Source: Pholis gunnellus
Lineage: Eukaryota > Chordata > Actinopteri > Perciformes > Pholidae
Direction of reading: 5' to 3'
Assembly (NCBI GenBank): GCA_910591455.2
Contig: OU342826.1
Coordinates: 8,867,079 to 8,931,078 of the forward strand
DNA length: 64,000 nucleotides
The translations under genes were made by a program, and so were the position numbers. Below the pieces are notes generated by a model, which was given only the letters and a program-made list of their open reading frames with translations, searched no databases and was not told the origin of the DNA. Below, piece by piece: positions 24,127-34,291 of this stretch; the stretch's first letter is position 1; each line of letters opens with the position of its first letter.

Positions 24127-24385
24127 AGGCTTTAGAGGTACGGCGTGGCAGATGGCCGGCCCCCTCGCAGGGTGTCTCCACCAGCTTGGACTCGCACACA
24201 TGTTCCCTCAGTGCAATTAAGTCTAGCTGACCCCTCGGAGCCCCCTGCATCAGCGGGGTGTTTCCGTCGCGTTCCACCATGCAGATGCTAGCGCCGGCGT
24301 GTTCCATGTGCGAAACCCTCGCCACGCGTGTCACACTGTGCACATATGGCTGCTCCGTGTTCAGCATGTTTAATAATGCTGACAT
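24127..24385 (-). pseudogene. Ankyrin-repeat-like coding relic
   Basis: Seen: the 86-codon minus-strand frame contains GASICMVERDGNTPL followed by MQGAPRGQLDLIALREHV. Known: the spacing matches the ankyrin repeat consensus, in which GA, six residues, DG-x-TPL, two residues, an AA-like pair, two residues and GHLEVV-x-L follow one another. Preceding residues (VARVSHMEHAGA) resemble the end of a previous repeat with one residue too many. The usual helix leucines after ALREHV are lost and the following residues do not resemble ankyrin. Inference: a decayed exon or retrocopy fragment, or possibly one real exon of a spliced gene. The parent gene is not recognised. Chance similarity is the main alternative. 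Confidence 0.35.
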
Positions 24386-24689
24386 GTTTTAGGAGATAAC
24401 ATTAAGGCAGCAGGAGACCTCGACTAAATTGAGCATCCGTATGACAAATAAAGCTGTTAGGTTTTGGGTGTTTGGGCTTTGCAGTGTGCATGGGAATGGC
24501 GGCAATAATAAAGCAATAATATATTGCGACGAACATGACTGAGAGATGCATTTTCATTCTTCTGTTGATATTTGTTTGGTTATGCATGGCAAAAAGGTGC
24601 TTTGTTCACTTACTGCTCCTAAATCAAATTCTATTTTTTGATTGAAAAAACAAATCACTCATCATTTGCAATCTGACTCCTGGAACAGC
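24386..24689. other. Intergenic, no gene seen
   Basis: The flank of the ankyrin-like frame, AT-rich with no further ankyrin-like codons that I can see in any frame. A short minus-strand frame at 24402-24587 has no domain. Confidence 0.5.
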
Positions 24690-25085
24690 ATCTCACTTTC
24701 CCTCGCTCGCTCTCCTTGTCCATATGTACAATAAATATATCTCTTTATTTGCATGCACAGACTGCACTGAGGCATGACAATAAAAGAGGCAGCTTAATAT
24801 ATCAAAAAATCTCTCTGATTTATTGGCATCTGAAGTGTTTGCTAGCAACAAAAATCATTCCCATGCCAAATAGCCTTTGTAAGGCTTGACTGCTATTTAC
24901 TGTCATGCGTCTCATTTTAGTGTTATGGGTGATTATGATGGGGAGGCCTGTGCAGTCATATATTAGCATGCGCTGAATGAGCTGTGGGACATGATGCCCC
25001 ATGACTGTGAGGTAAATGAAAGCTGCTTGCTTATGCAGATGCTTTTACAGCCCGACATGAACTGGAAATAGCCTCAAACATTATG
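24690..25085. promoter_or_regulatory. Candidate conserved non-coding element with octamer
   Basis: Seen: an exact POU octamer ATTTGCAT at 24747-24754, AATAAAAGAGGCAG at about 24779-24792, GATTTATTGGCATC at about 24817-24830, and TGATTATGATGG near 24930-24941, in about 400 bases of non-repetitive sequence with stops in all frames. Inference: one of the more enhancer-like stretches. Conservation is untested. Confidence 0.3.
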
Positions 25086-25438
25086 CAGAGTTGTTGTGCT
25101 ACGTAGATATCCATACATTTGGTGTATTTATAATTCAGCCATCAATCTTTCCCTCCATCCATCTTGTGTTCAACGTCCTTACCCATCAGTCCCTTGACTC
25201 AGTCAGTAAATCATTGTATAGTATCCATCTAATTTGGGATATGCAGAAGAGATGACCCATTGTTGTCCAGATTCCAGCTGAGGAACCTGAACGCAGCGGC
25301 GTTGCTGTCACTCTGTGGGTAAATGACTGCGGTTCCCACTGTCCTGCTGCAAGGCCCGGGTCAGACTGGACTGTAACGTCCCCTTTTCATCCAATTAAGA
25401 AATGAGTTAAAACCATTCCCTTGTGCTAGGACAAGCTG
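25086..25438. other. Intergenic, no gene seen
   Basis: Unique-looking sequence, with CATCAATC/CATCCATC-type words around 25140-25163. No coding or RNA gene was recognised. Confidence 0.5.
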
Positions 25439-25453
25439 ACACACACACACACA
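25439..25453 (+). repeat. Short (AC)n array
   Basis: About seven AC units, read directly. It is the first of three AC arrays within 310 bases. Confidence 0.9.
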
Positions 25454-25667
25454 GGTTTTGGCCAGCATCTGCCCCATCACCCGTGCTATTTCTTAATTTA
25501 GATCTCAAGTAGGATAACCGGTCAAAACACACATACAAACACACTGAGGGGATAAATAGACCGTCTGTCTCCTCACTCCCCCCCCCCGTCTGCCACATGG
25601 TGCAGACACACATCAATTGATTCAGCATCTCTATTCCCGTCCCCCGTCTTTCTTTCTCTCTCTTTCA

Positions 25668-25693
25668 TACACACAAACACACACACACACACA
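25668..25693 (+). repeat. (AC)n microsatellite
   Basis: AC units with one AA interruption, preceded by a CT-rich stretch (25648-25666). Read directly. Confidence 0.93.
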
Positions 25694-25723
25694 TGAAGTC
25701 TCTACCGTGGGGATGAAATCACT

Positions 25724-25749
25724 TACACACACACACACACACACACACA
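25724..25749 (+). repeat. (AC)n microsatellite
   Basis: About 13 uninterrupted AC units, read directly, 30 bases from the previous array. Confidence 0.95.
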
Positions 25750-27565
25750 AATTTCGGGTGGCTCGTTGCTGGAGTGGACAGGTCTTTGTGAGATAACGGG
25801 CAAACGCAGCCTGACAGGCTCGGCTGGGCCATTATTGAATTGCAGTGAAGACTATATTACTTTAGAGTGAGATAAAAGACTACATACAAGACGGATGGGT
25901 GGGGGACATCAAACAAGACTGTGTCCGGATTGTGCCAGGAGTAATCCGGTTGAGGGCAGCGCTGATTTCCCCCAGGCCAGGTGCCATTTCTCCTTGAATA
26001 ATTCTTATGAGGAATCCAACAGCAGCTACGGCTTTGTGCCGTTATTTGTATCGTCTGTCCGATTTCCTCCATCATATCCTGTTTTTTTTGTTTTCATCCC
26101 AGTCTTGCCCATTCTTCTATCTTGTTTCTTGGATTGCTGTTGCACAAAACTCCGATGTTATGATTGGAATTCCTCAAAATCGTTTAACTTCATGTGGTGG
26201 GCCCTCGGCCGAGGGATGTTTCTGGACTATGAATGGAGAGGGAGGACTCTCTGGGGAAATACTTGTGATGGTGTTTGGGAGGTTTGGCCTAGAATGCAAT
26301 ATGGAGAAGCCATCTGATGTTGAGGAAACATTTGGCACCTCGTGTCATCTGCCGAACTTGTTTGCAGTCAGAGACGTCTTTGATCTCTCGACAAAAACAA
26401 TGTAAACAGATGCTTTGTGTTTGCTCATTCTGAACATCTTAGGCTGCAAAAAGGCTGACAGGTATGATGATGACAATGCTGTGAAGTAAGGTGATCATTA
26501 CTCACTTCAAAGGGGGAATTAGCAACTTTAAAAACAATGCAGAAATCACTATATGAAGCACGACTAACAGCTTTCCTCTTTTCCTCTCCTCTATTATCTG
26601 TTGCAAGGTGATAGCACTCTTTTGTAGCTGGCAGTGCTGAATGGCATTGGACTTGACAGTGATGCTGGCATGTCATTAATCAAATATATATGCATGGAAA
26701 TCATCTAGGCACCCTGCCACAGGTTACGCTTAGGTGGCAAGGAATAAAATAACTGGGGTGAAAAGAGGCTTTTTCCACCAAGATCCAATACAATTCTTAT
26801 AAAATTTAAAAAAAAAGAAGGGTCCAACATGAATCCAGAGTCTACATTAATAAAATATCAATGCTCAGTCGTATGGGGACAATTGATCTCTTTGAGTTGG
26901 TTCTAAGAATTACAATGCAGAGTCAATTTAAGAATCTCAAAGTTGTGGACGTCTTTGTCAGGTGTCTTCTTAAGAATGCGGTTCGTGTCCGAATGATTGC
27001 ATGTGATTTGCGATTGTGTGTCTGATGCCGACGTAGCGACGCATTCGAGATAGACCCCTGAAACAAACAATAACGCAGTTCAAGATAAGCTGGGACCAGT
27101 TCAGCGTAACACTGACAGGTTTAAGACGACAAAATGGGTTCCAAGTAAACCACATGCACAGTTCTGTTCTAAACGAGAGAGAAATACAACTAAAAGCCAT
27201 TCTCAGGGGTCACAAAAGAGGAATAAATGAGTTTCAAGTGTTTTGGGAGACGTTTAGAGCTTAGTTTCACCAAACACAACCGCTTGGACAGGAAAAGGAT
27301 AGTCAAACTCCTGAACAACTTCCCAGAAGCAATTTGAAAATTAGCTCAGTGAAAAGCGTTTTCAACAATCTTTCAAAAAAATGTTCAGGTTTAAAGTAAT
27401 GATTTTGAGTCAATAAAACTAATTTGAGGACCTCAAAGCGTGTTTGCAGAGAAGCAGTCAAACGATGCATCACTGTTCTGACTGGCCAGAAAATTATTTT
27501 CTGAGAGCAGAATATACTGGTTTACAAGTTAAATCTGAAGTAGAGCCTTTTTGCATGCTATTTTG
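25750..27565. other. Intergenic, no gene seen
   Basis: Two plus-strand frames (25895-26317 and 26007-26405) overlap in different phases and both stay open for about 400 bases. Neither shows a domain, and the hydrophobic run comes from a T-rich stretch at 26070-26140. An A-rich patch lies at 26805-26819. No gene, RNA or known repeat was recognised. Confidence 0.5.
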
Positions 27566-27583
27566 TATATATATATATATATA
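27566..27583. repeat. Short (TA)n array
   Basis: About nine TA units, read directly. Confidence 0.9.
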
Positions 27584-28279
27584 AACTGAAACAAACAAGG
27601 AGTACTGTATATGCAAGCTATTAACCACGTTTAAAACGCTTTTTCAACAAGCGCCTTTTTTAAATCTCAATACACTCAAAACTCTGAGTCCGAGTCTCTC
27701 ATGGTATTTGACGTTCTCTACATGACTACACTGCAACAACATTATAGGCCAAGTTTCTCCACCAAATACATGTCAGATATGGCCACTAAATATGTGGCTC
27801 ATGTACCCACTCACTAATCGCACACAGATCTGGAAAGGCAATTTGTTTCGGTTGCATTTGTGACCGATAGTGGTGAATGCCCTTGCATAGCTCGTCAAGC
27901 TGTTGCATTCTGTACTTCTGTTGCCCAACTGCGTCCGCACGCTTATGTACGTCGTCATTGTTTACAGACTGTATAAGGGTCTGTCAGACTGTGGTCCACC
28001 TTTCTACATGTTTTGCTGGATGTCTCCCCTATTCATCCTGTAGTTTGCGTCATTGATTTCAGGCTAAATACATGATGACCACGATATGCAAGGACAGGGA
28101 ATTGGTTGTACTCGGATTAAAACCTGGTCTGGATTGTATTGTCCTCCTCCCACCAAATGTTTGTTCTGTTGGAGTTTTCTTTCAGAGCAAGACGGCCCCA
28201 TTGTCTTATTTATTTGCTGACGTGATTCACAACACGATAATAATAATTAACTGAGGTTATTAATTTTTAATGAGACCTA
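27584..28279. other. Intergenic, no gene seen
   Basis: Unique-looking sequence. The minus-strand frame 27773-27958 and plus-strand frame 28072-28254 have no domains. Confidence 0.5.
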
Positions 28280-28690
28280 AATGGTGCGCCCCAAGGGCCT
28301 ATAACCTCTGGTTTTAATTAATATGCGGTGGGTGCACATTAGGCTTTCAATTAGAGTGGGGGGAATGGCCAGGCAATCACTGAGCGCTTTTAATCCATAT
28401 GCTCATCAACGGTCCAAGTCATGCCTTTTTAATCAAGCACTCCAGACCTGAAAAGAGCGAAAACACATGTCTATCAGTCATTCAGCGAGAACAGTTTGGA
28501 GTGACTCTGGACTTCAAGAAAAGTTGCGTCTTTTTTAATGAGCTTGACTTAAGACAGTAACGCGGCGTGAAACAGCGGGGGAATTCAGAGAGGAGCTGGG
28601 AGGGGAGGTGGGATTAATGAGATGCAAATTAGTCCCCATTTGTTCAAATGCTGACAGCTGAAGCGTCACTTTGACAGGGGACACCGTCAG
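28280..28690. promoter_or_regulatory. Candidate conserved non-coding element with POU and TALE words
   Basis: Seen: GGTTTTAATTAATATG at 28310-28325, TTTAATCCATATGCTCAT at about 28390-28407, an exact ATGCAAAT at 28622-28629 directly after GGATTAATGAG, and two TGACAG words at 28652-28657 and 28672-28677. Known: ATGCAAAT is the POU octamer, and TGACAG is the core bound by MEIS/PREP-type TALE proteins. Inference: the strongest enhancer-like cluster in the first half of the window. Conservation and activity are untested. Confidence 0.33.
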
Positions 28691-28928
28691 TCCAACAAGC
28701 CCAAATAAACACTTCTCTGTTTTACCACCCAAACAAATGGCTTCCAAGCGCCAAGAAAGACGAGGCACATTCGGCTGGCTTGCCGCAGGTGACGCGATGT
28801 CATTCACGAAAATGAGAAGCCTGTGCCATGAGGGGACACTTGGTATGCATGCGTGTTGGACAAGTGTGTTTGTACATCTTGTAAAACAATACCCCCCACT
28901 GCCATTTCATCGCAACAACACACACAAA
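28691..28928. other. Intergenic, no gene seen
   Basis: Overlapping short frames on both strands (28535-28807 minus, 28671-28991 plus) have no domains. Otherwise unique-looking. Confidence 0.5.
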
Positions 28929-28952
28929 ACACACACACACACACACACACAC
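28929..28952 (+). repeat. (AC)n microsatellite
   Basis: About 12 AC units preceded by CACACAAAAC, read directly. Confidence 0.95.
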
Positions 28953-29329
28953 CCTGGCTGCATCATTAAACAACCCAGGTGTCCTGGGTAGATGCCGCCC
29001 GCGTGCGAGCGAGTTCAATTTCCTCACGGGCATGTGTGGAGTCTTTGCTCTCAAGGTGGCCCCGAAAGAGTGAGCCTTAAAAACTAATCTATTTTCAACA
29101 ATAAATACATGGACTGTAAAGTGATTAAATCACTTGGGGATGTCTTAGCATCAGAAAAAAAAGCACACAACTTTGTATTGACGAGCATCAAAGAGTCGCA
29201 CAATTAGAATCACTGTGTTTGTCTGAATTAGTGAAGAAAAAGAGCCATCGAGGCAGAGTTGTGACTTATAGACAGCGAGGAGGTCGATAGATACATAGAC
29301 AGGTAGACAGAGAAATCGGGGGGCGTTGT
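28953..29329. other. Intergenic, no gene seen
   Basis: Unique-looking sequence with an A run at about 29155-29162 and GATAGATACATAGACAGGTAG-type words near 29286-29310. No gene was recognised. Confidence 0.5.
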
Positions 29330-29475
29330 GCAGCAGCTAATGCACACCAGCAATTATGGGCCATCATAATCACAGCATCCAGTGACAACATAATCATAGC
29401 ACAATCAGGTGGCGAATCAGAGGCAATTTGCAGACTATCTCTACAACTTGGAGGGGCTGGCGATATTCCCCATTT
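29330..29475. promoter_or_regulatory. Candidate conserved non-coding element
   Basis: Seen: CAGCAGCTAATGCACACC, CAGCAATTATGGGCCATCA and two ATAATCATAGC/CATAATCACAGC words within 80 bases, then CAATTTGCAGAC. Repeated TAATCA-type words suggest homeodomain sites. Inference only. Confidence 0.25.
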
Positions 29476-30737
29476 GTGTGCAGCAGGCTGAGAAAGCTTA
29501 ATTATCCTGATGAGGGGGTGGCAGAGAAGGGACCAGCGACCTCGGCACGCTTCAAAGCTTCACCTATGAGACAAACGGCGGCTGGCGGGCGAGTCGTCAA
29601 GACACCTGGAAACTGGGTCTGTGCGCATCCCTGTGAATTCCTTTGTGGGTACACGGTGCAACGAGCAGGTGTCAAATTGATCCTGATTGAGAAGACAAGG
29701 AAGAGCAGACGCACTAGTTGTTGTTGTTGTTAATTTTTCCTGTCTTGTGAGCATTTGCAGATTTTTGTGTCTGTTTGTGTTTCCAGTCCGGGGTGCGTTT
29801 AGAGAAGATGAACTGCGAGAACATACATTTTTGTTGCCTCAGAGGCTGATTATCTTGTCAGGTTCTGACTGCTGGCCCGAGATGAGAACATATTGATAAT
29901 CTCAGAATGATAATTTATAATACATTCATGAATAGGGCGTGCACGATTTGCAATGTACAAGGAGACAAAAATTACAGAATGCAGAGAAGGCTCACAAAAT
30001 GTTTTGACTGAAATAGGAAATACCTTTGGGTTATGTTATTAAACTTAGAAATGAACAACAAGGAAACTGAATTAATCTCCACCAAGAAGGGGAGTCAGAT
30101 AATTCCAGTTGAGCAAATTGAATTGGAATGTAAATGCTAAAAATGATCCACATGCTGTCCCTGGGTTCCTGTGAGCACGGGCTCAGAATTCAGTCTGCGC
30201 CTCTCCCTCCGTTGCTCAAATATGTGGATAACAACAAAATTAATTATACATATTAATGCTTGCTTGCCAATTTTTCATGCGCATCTCCCTGAAAACGGCT
30301 TTCTTCAAAAAGCACCCGTCCAGAATTTGAACTAACTAATCTCCAGTTGCCTGGGGAGAGAAAACAAGCGCTTTGAGGGAATAAGTTACATTCTGTTGCG
30401 GCGTTTACACGTGTGGCTGAGCACAGAACTTCAGAGCTGGCATTTCAATCAGGAGCCATCAGAGGCATCCTTGGCAGATAAGAGGAGCTGCACAAGCGCC
30501 TCTGCTCTAAACTCTAATAGTGTGTTTACGCAGGAGATACACTCTGCATACGGTAGAACAAATCGGCGGCTACACTGAGCCCTTACATAAAGGCTCAGTT
30601 CTTACTGGCCTATATTCTAATCAAAAGGAAAACCTGTGTATTGTTTAATGTTTAAATGGTAAAGAATTAACACTTAACTAACAGCCACCACTGTGTACAA
30701 CAGTAGAGATATTTTTAATGGGATTGGTATTATAGAT
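29476..30737. other. Intergenic, weak enhancer-like texture at 30130-30360
   Basis: A (GTT)n patch of about five units lies at 29717-29732. The segment 30130-30360 is non-repetitive with AAAATTAATTATACATATTAATG at about 30235-30257. Short frames at 29428-29754 on both strands carry no domains. Confidence 0.45.
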
Positions 30738-30936
30738 CAGTGGTTCCCACCTAACAAGGGTTCATGAGGTTAACCTAAGGGGTCACAGGAGGATGACCAG
30801 GTTAGAAAATAAGTGAATCCAAATCTGCAAATTATGTTTGTTTTTGTATTTTCCTGTTATCTTCTTTCTTGTGGAACACTGCAGTTTTACCTTTTCAGAC
30901 CTGCCATGAGATCAAAAATACAAATTGCTGTCTATC
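30738..30936 (+). mobile_element. hAT-type non-autonomous element fragment
   Basis: Seen: starts with CAGTGGTTCCCACCT, followed by GGTTCATGAGG and GGGGTCACAGGAGGATGA, then T-rich sequence. Known: CAGTGGTTCYCAACCT is a terminal sequence of many vertebrate hAT (Charlie-like) elements, and fish copies continue with a phrase about a GGGGTCACA word. The matching inverted end is not visible, because the next repeat begins directly at 30937. Inference: a truncated relic interrupted or cut off by its neighbour. Confidence 0.5.
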
Positions 30937-31204
30937 AAAGGAACAGTTCAATATTTTCAGAAATATGCTCACGTGCTTTCTTGCAAATATCTTGCATATA
31001 TCTTGCATATTTGCTTACATGATAATGTCTGTATGGTGAATATGAAGCTACAGCGGTTGGTTTGCTTATGTTAGGATTAAAACTGGAAACGGGGGAGAAA
31101 CCGCTCACCTGGCTTGGTCCAAAAAGGTAACAAAAATGTCCATGAGCACCTCTAAAGCTCACTTATAACCTCCGTGTTTATTTCTATTTCGTATGTAAAA
31201 AAAT
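30937..31204 (+). repeat. Teleost dispersed repeat (5' portion)
   Basis: Seen: AAAGGAACAGTTCAATATTT at the start, TGTCTGTATGGTGAATATGA at about 31026-31045, AAACTGGAAACGGGGGAGAA at about 31080-31099, GGCTTGGTCCAAAAAGGTAA at about 31111-31130, and CACCTCTAAAGCTCAC at about 31147-31162. Known: this order of phrases is one of the commonest fish dispersed repeats. The usual TTAGCTTAGCTTAGC block is degraded here but intact in the fragment at 62.2 kb. Family name not known to me. Confidence 0.72.
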
Positions 31205-32989
31205 CAACAGTCAAACTTTTATACTTCACCAAATAGCCGGCAACTATTTCAACAGTTTGAACTTGTTCATCTGGGTAAATGAGGATACACTTGTAAATGT
31301 TTATGAGCAGAATTTAGTTTGGGATTTACACACTTAAGTAGTTGCAATGATTGCAGGGAGCTGGTGCAGCTCCCACATGCTCACATGATGCAATCGCATT
31401 GGATCCTCACAGAGGAGAAAGCTAAACTAACTGCATAATGAGACTAAAACGACTTTGTCTTCCACTGATATAATGTACACTTTACATCTCGTGTTGACAT
31501 GCCATAAAATACTAACAACAGCTAAAGTGACTTGTGCATATAAATTATGACTCAATAACTCATGCAAAAAATGCACTAAATTAAGTGATGTCTTCAATGC
31601 CGTCAAGGCCGTTTGCTTTTGCTCTTCAAAACTCCTTTGTTATGTCAGATATATTTCCTGGATGTCTCCCAATATCCTTAAGGCTTATTGGAGCGCTGCA
31701 TCCACACAACTCGCAGAGGACACCCAAAGATAACAGGGAAAGTTGGGCCTCTTCTTAAAGTCAGGTATTACTGAAGCTAGCCGTGTTGTGCACTGGGGAT
31801 TCGTACCCACAGCATTACAGGTTTATATCATCCAGTGTAAAGATTCATTGGCGCGATCACTGGGATTGACTTTTAAGTGACCTGCTCGCTATAAAAATGA
31901 GACTAATTATGCTGGAATGGGAGAGTGTCACCTTTGTGAAAATATCTCATCTATTGATGCCTTAATTTTAATGACACGCGTGACCTTTGCGAGTCACACC
32001 CTTGAGCTAGACAAATACAGAAGAGAGACGTCTTGGCTCATTTCTGTGAGCTCAGCGATGTTACATTTGGAAAACCTCCGACAGCAACTTTTTGCTTTTA
32101 AATCTACCACAGTCTGCCTACATTTAAATTTCTGAAAATTTAAATCAAGTGTCCTGAATTATCAATAGGTTATTGTGAAATATGATGTTGTCAACAGCGA
32201 TAAATGTGTTAGGAGATCTTGGGAGCCACTCCACTAGTGATGCTTATCCTATCCAGCATCATTTATGTTTATAGTTACAAGGCTTGCATCCCTCTAACAC
32301 ATGATATGATGCGTCTTTGCATTAGCATGAGAGGCTTTTAATATGATGTGTGGTTGTCACCATAAAAACAAAGAGAAGGGATTTAGGAGATTGAATGTGT
32401 GGCTGAGGGCAACAAATTATACATCTGCCAAAGATATTATAAGCCTGAGCACTGCCAAAAGATAAATTCTGTTGATTTAGTGGCGTTTCTTAAAATCCCA
32501 TTCTTCTTGACACGAGAGAGAAATCTGCAATTGGTGTTAAAACAACTGAATTTATTTCAATTGAAGTCTCTACCTGTGTTTTCTTTCATCCACCTTGCTC
32601 TATTACATGTATTCTACAACATTCACAGGAATATTTATGAGTTGTCATTCTCCCTTGACCACCAAAAAAGCACAGATTTTTACAAACATGTCCATACAGT
32701 TGGAATTATTCTCAATATTCTAGCTATGTAAAATAAACAATTTTCTATCCAAGTGGATAGCAACACAATTATTTAAGGCTACTTAAGTTAAATTCAAAGG
32801 TTTGGTGTATTTTTTATCAAACAAAAAAACATATCCAAATTTGCAATATGGCTGAAATGTGCATATACTATACATTCCTTCATTCAGACTTAAAACTGAA
32901 GATAATATCACCCTTCTTGCTTTCAGTGTCAGTCACTATCTCAGTGACAAATCTTGGAAGATTGTGTTGGAGCCCATCCTTCTTTAGAA
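31205..32989. other. Intergenic, no gene seen
   Basis: AT-rich unique-looking sequence. The plus-strand frames 31917-32135 and 32399-32731 have no domains. Nothing else was recognised before the hAT relic. Confidence 0.5.
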
Positions 32990-33159
32990 CAGTGGTTCTC
33001 AACTGGTCTGGCTGCGGGACCCGCCATCACCCCTTAATGACAAGCCGCGACCCAAATCGAGGACAATTTTCAACTTCTCAAATTGATTTAATGAAAAGAT
33101 GGCGCAGTTTGAACCTGAGCTGAAAATGTCCTCTGCAGTCGTAGTAGTAGGGAGCTCTC

Positions 33160-33278
33160 TCTGTAGATTCATCCATTTGTAATGCAAAATGACCACTTGC
33201 CTTCATTCGAGCTGTGGTCTGTTGTTCGATATCATCTGACACGTCTTCAATTCGGCTACTTATTTGACAGAGCTTCAC
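33160..33278 (-). pseudogene. hAT transposase relic: first catalytic aspartate segment
   Basis: Seen: the minus-strand frame reads SSRIEDVSDDIEQQ, then RMKASGHFALQMDEST. Known: intact ZBED5/Charlie-type transposases have RRIxDMSxDIxxQ..xIKASPFFALQLDESTDV, in which the Asp of LDEST is the first acidic catalytic residue. That Asp is retained here (codon 33173-33171). Homology stops right after DEST and the remaining transposase is missing. The frame differs from the BED-finger frame, so a frameshift or deletion joins them. Confidence 0.75.
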
Positions 33279-33409
33279 ATGACGGCTTCATGCTTTCTTG
33301 TGCCAGAACCTCGCTGCACAAATCACACTGAGGTGTTTGCCCTCTTTTGTCCTCAATGTAAGAAAAACCATATCTCATGTGGTCGGTGTCGTACTTGCGT
33401 TTCGCTCAA
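33256..33409 (-). pseudogene. hAT transposase relic: BED zinc-finger part
   Basis: Seen: the minus-strand frame (no start codon, ending at TAG 33258-33256) reads AKRKYDTDHMRYGFSYIED, then KRGQTPQCDLCSEVLAQES, then MKPS. Known: hAT/ZBED-type proteins begin with RKYDxxYLxxGF, followed by the C-x2-C of the BED finger and VLxxxSMKPxKLxRHL. Here the two cysteines of CDLC are kept, but the HxxxH half that should follow MKPS is absent, consistent with a deletion at about 33285. It is too short and broken to be functional. Confidence 0.7.
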
Positions 33410-33410
33410 T

Positions 33411-34269
33411 TAGCATATGAAAACAAACTTCGTGGGTGTTCTTCTTTGCTGTGAAATGGCAGGTGTCTATAAGCATTACAAGGGATTAACGCAAAATACT
33501 GTTAAGGACTGTGAATAGACGGCACTCCGCTGCATAAAAAATCCCCTTCAAAATAAAAGCAAAGGATGTTTTTTCTTCTCTCAGGCAAAGGCAATTTAAC
33601 ATGTTTCATACAGTACAACACTGATGAATGCAGTATGCTGTATGTACTGTGCACTGCGTTTATCAGTAGTATGTAGAAGGTGGTTTTGAATACAGCCAGT
33701 GCTTTCTGCTAGAAGTAGAGACCATATATCCAGTTACCAATCTACTTCTGGGTTATAGCAAATGCGGCAAAAATATAGACAAAGCCTTTAGAAAAACAGA
33801 CATTTTGGCAAATACATACAGGGCGACTAACTGCCAAAACCTACAGCAGTTCCTGTAGGTTTGGAGATTGGCCTGGCCCAGGTACACCCCTGTATGTGCG
33901 CCGTAACGTGTTCTACTTCAGAAAATCTGCTGGCTAGATATATTCCAGAAATAATGACAGCAGTCAATGCAAGTTGCAGCTGTAAAATCTGTGGCGGATC
34001 AGTGTTTGGGTGCATGATCATTATGCAGGTCACATTAGTAGTAGTCAGAAAAAGAAAAAGAAAAAATGCAGCTTACCTTAATGTGATGTCATTTATAATC
34101 GCTACAGAGACCATTACAACAAGTCAGCCTCCTAATAAATCTACAAGCCCTCAGTCAGTGGCCACCATCATTTCAATGACTTTGGTGTTCAGGCAGAAAT
34201 CACAGCTACCCCAGTAAATTGACGTGGACCAGTTTTCCATATCAGAGGTGCTCTCCAGCAGTCAAGAGT
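33411..34269. other. Intergenic, no gene seen
   Basis: Unique-looking sequence. Words such as CATACAGTAC near 33609 and GTATGTACTGTGCAC near 33641-33655 form weak inverted similarity. The plus-strand 118-codon frame 33861-34217 has no recognisable domain. Confidence 0.5.
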
Positions 34270-34291
34270 ATGTGTGTGTGTGTGTGTGTGT
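34270..34291 (+). repeat. (GT)n microsatellite
   Basis: About 11 TG units followed by degenerate GT-rich sequence to about 34320. Read directly. Confidence 0.95.

Larger units (their letters stand above)
32990..33410 (-). mobile_element. Degraded hAT transposon (ZBED/Charlie-like), minus strand
   Basis: Seen: plus-strand 32990 opens with CAGTGGTTCTCAAC, the classical hAT terminal sequence, here the 3' end of a minus-oriented element. Reading the minus strand from 33409, one frame encodes a BED zinc-finger-like start, and a second frame from 33278 encodes the segment leading to the first catalytic aspartate. The region between the finger and that segment in intact transposases is missing. No 5' inverted end is visible near 33410-33600. 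Inference: an internally deleted, frameshifted, 5'-truncated copy without activity. Confidence 0.75.

Noticed and set aside
25895..26405. Plus-strand frames of 140 and 132 codons
   Set aside because: Two different phases stay open over the same 300 bases. No domain is seen, and the apparent membrane segment comes from a T-rich stretch.
31785..31830. Minus-strand GGGTACGAATCCCC resembling a tRNA T-arm
   Set aside because: No A box, acceptor stem or anticodon arm can be placed upstream at the right distance.
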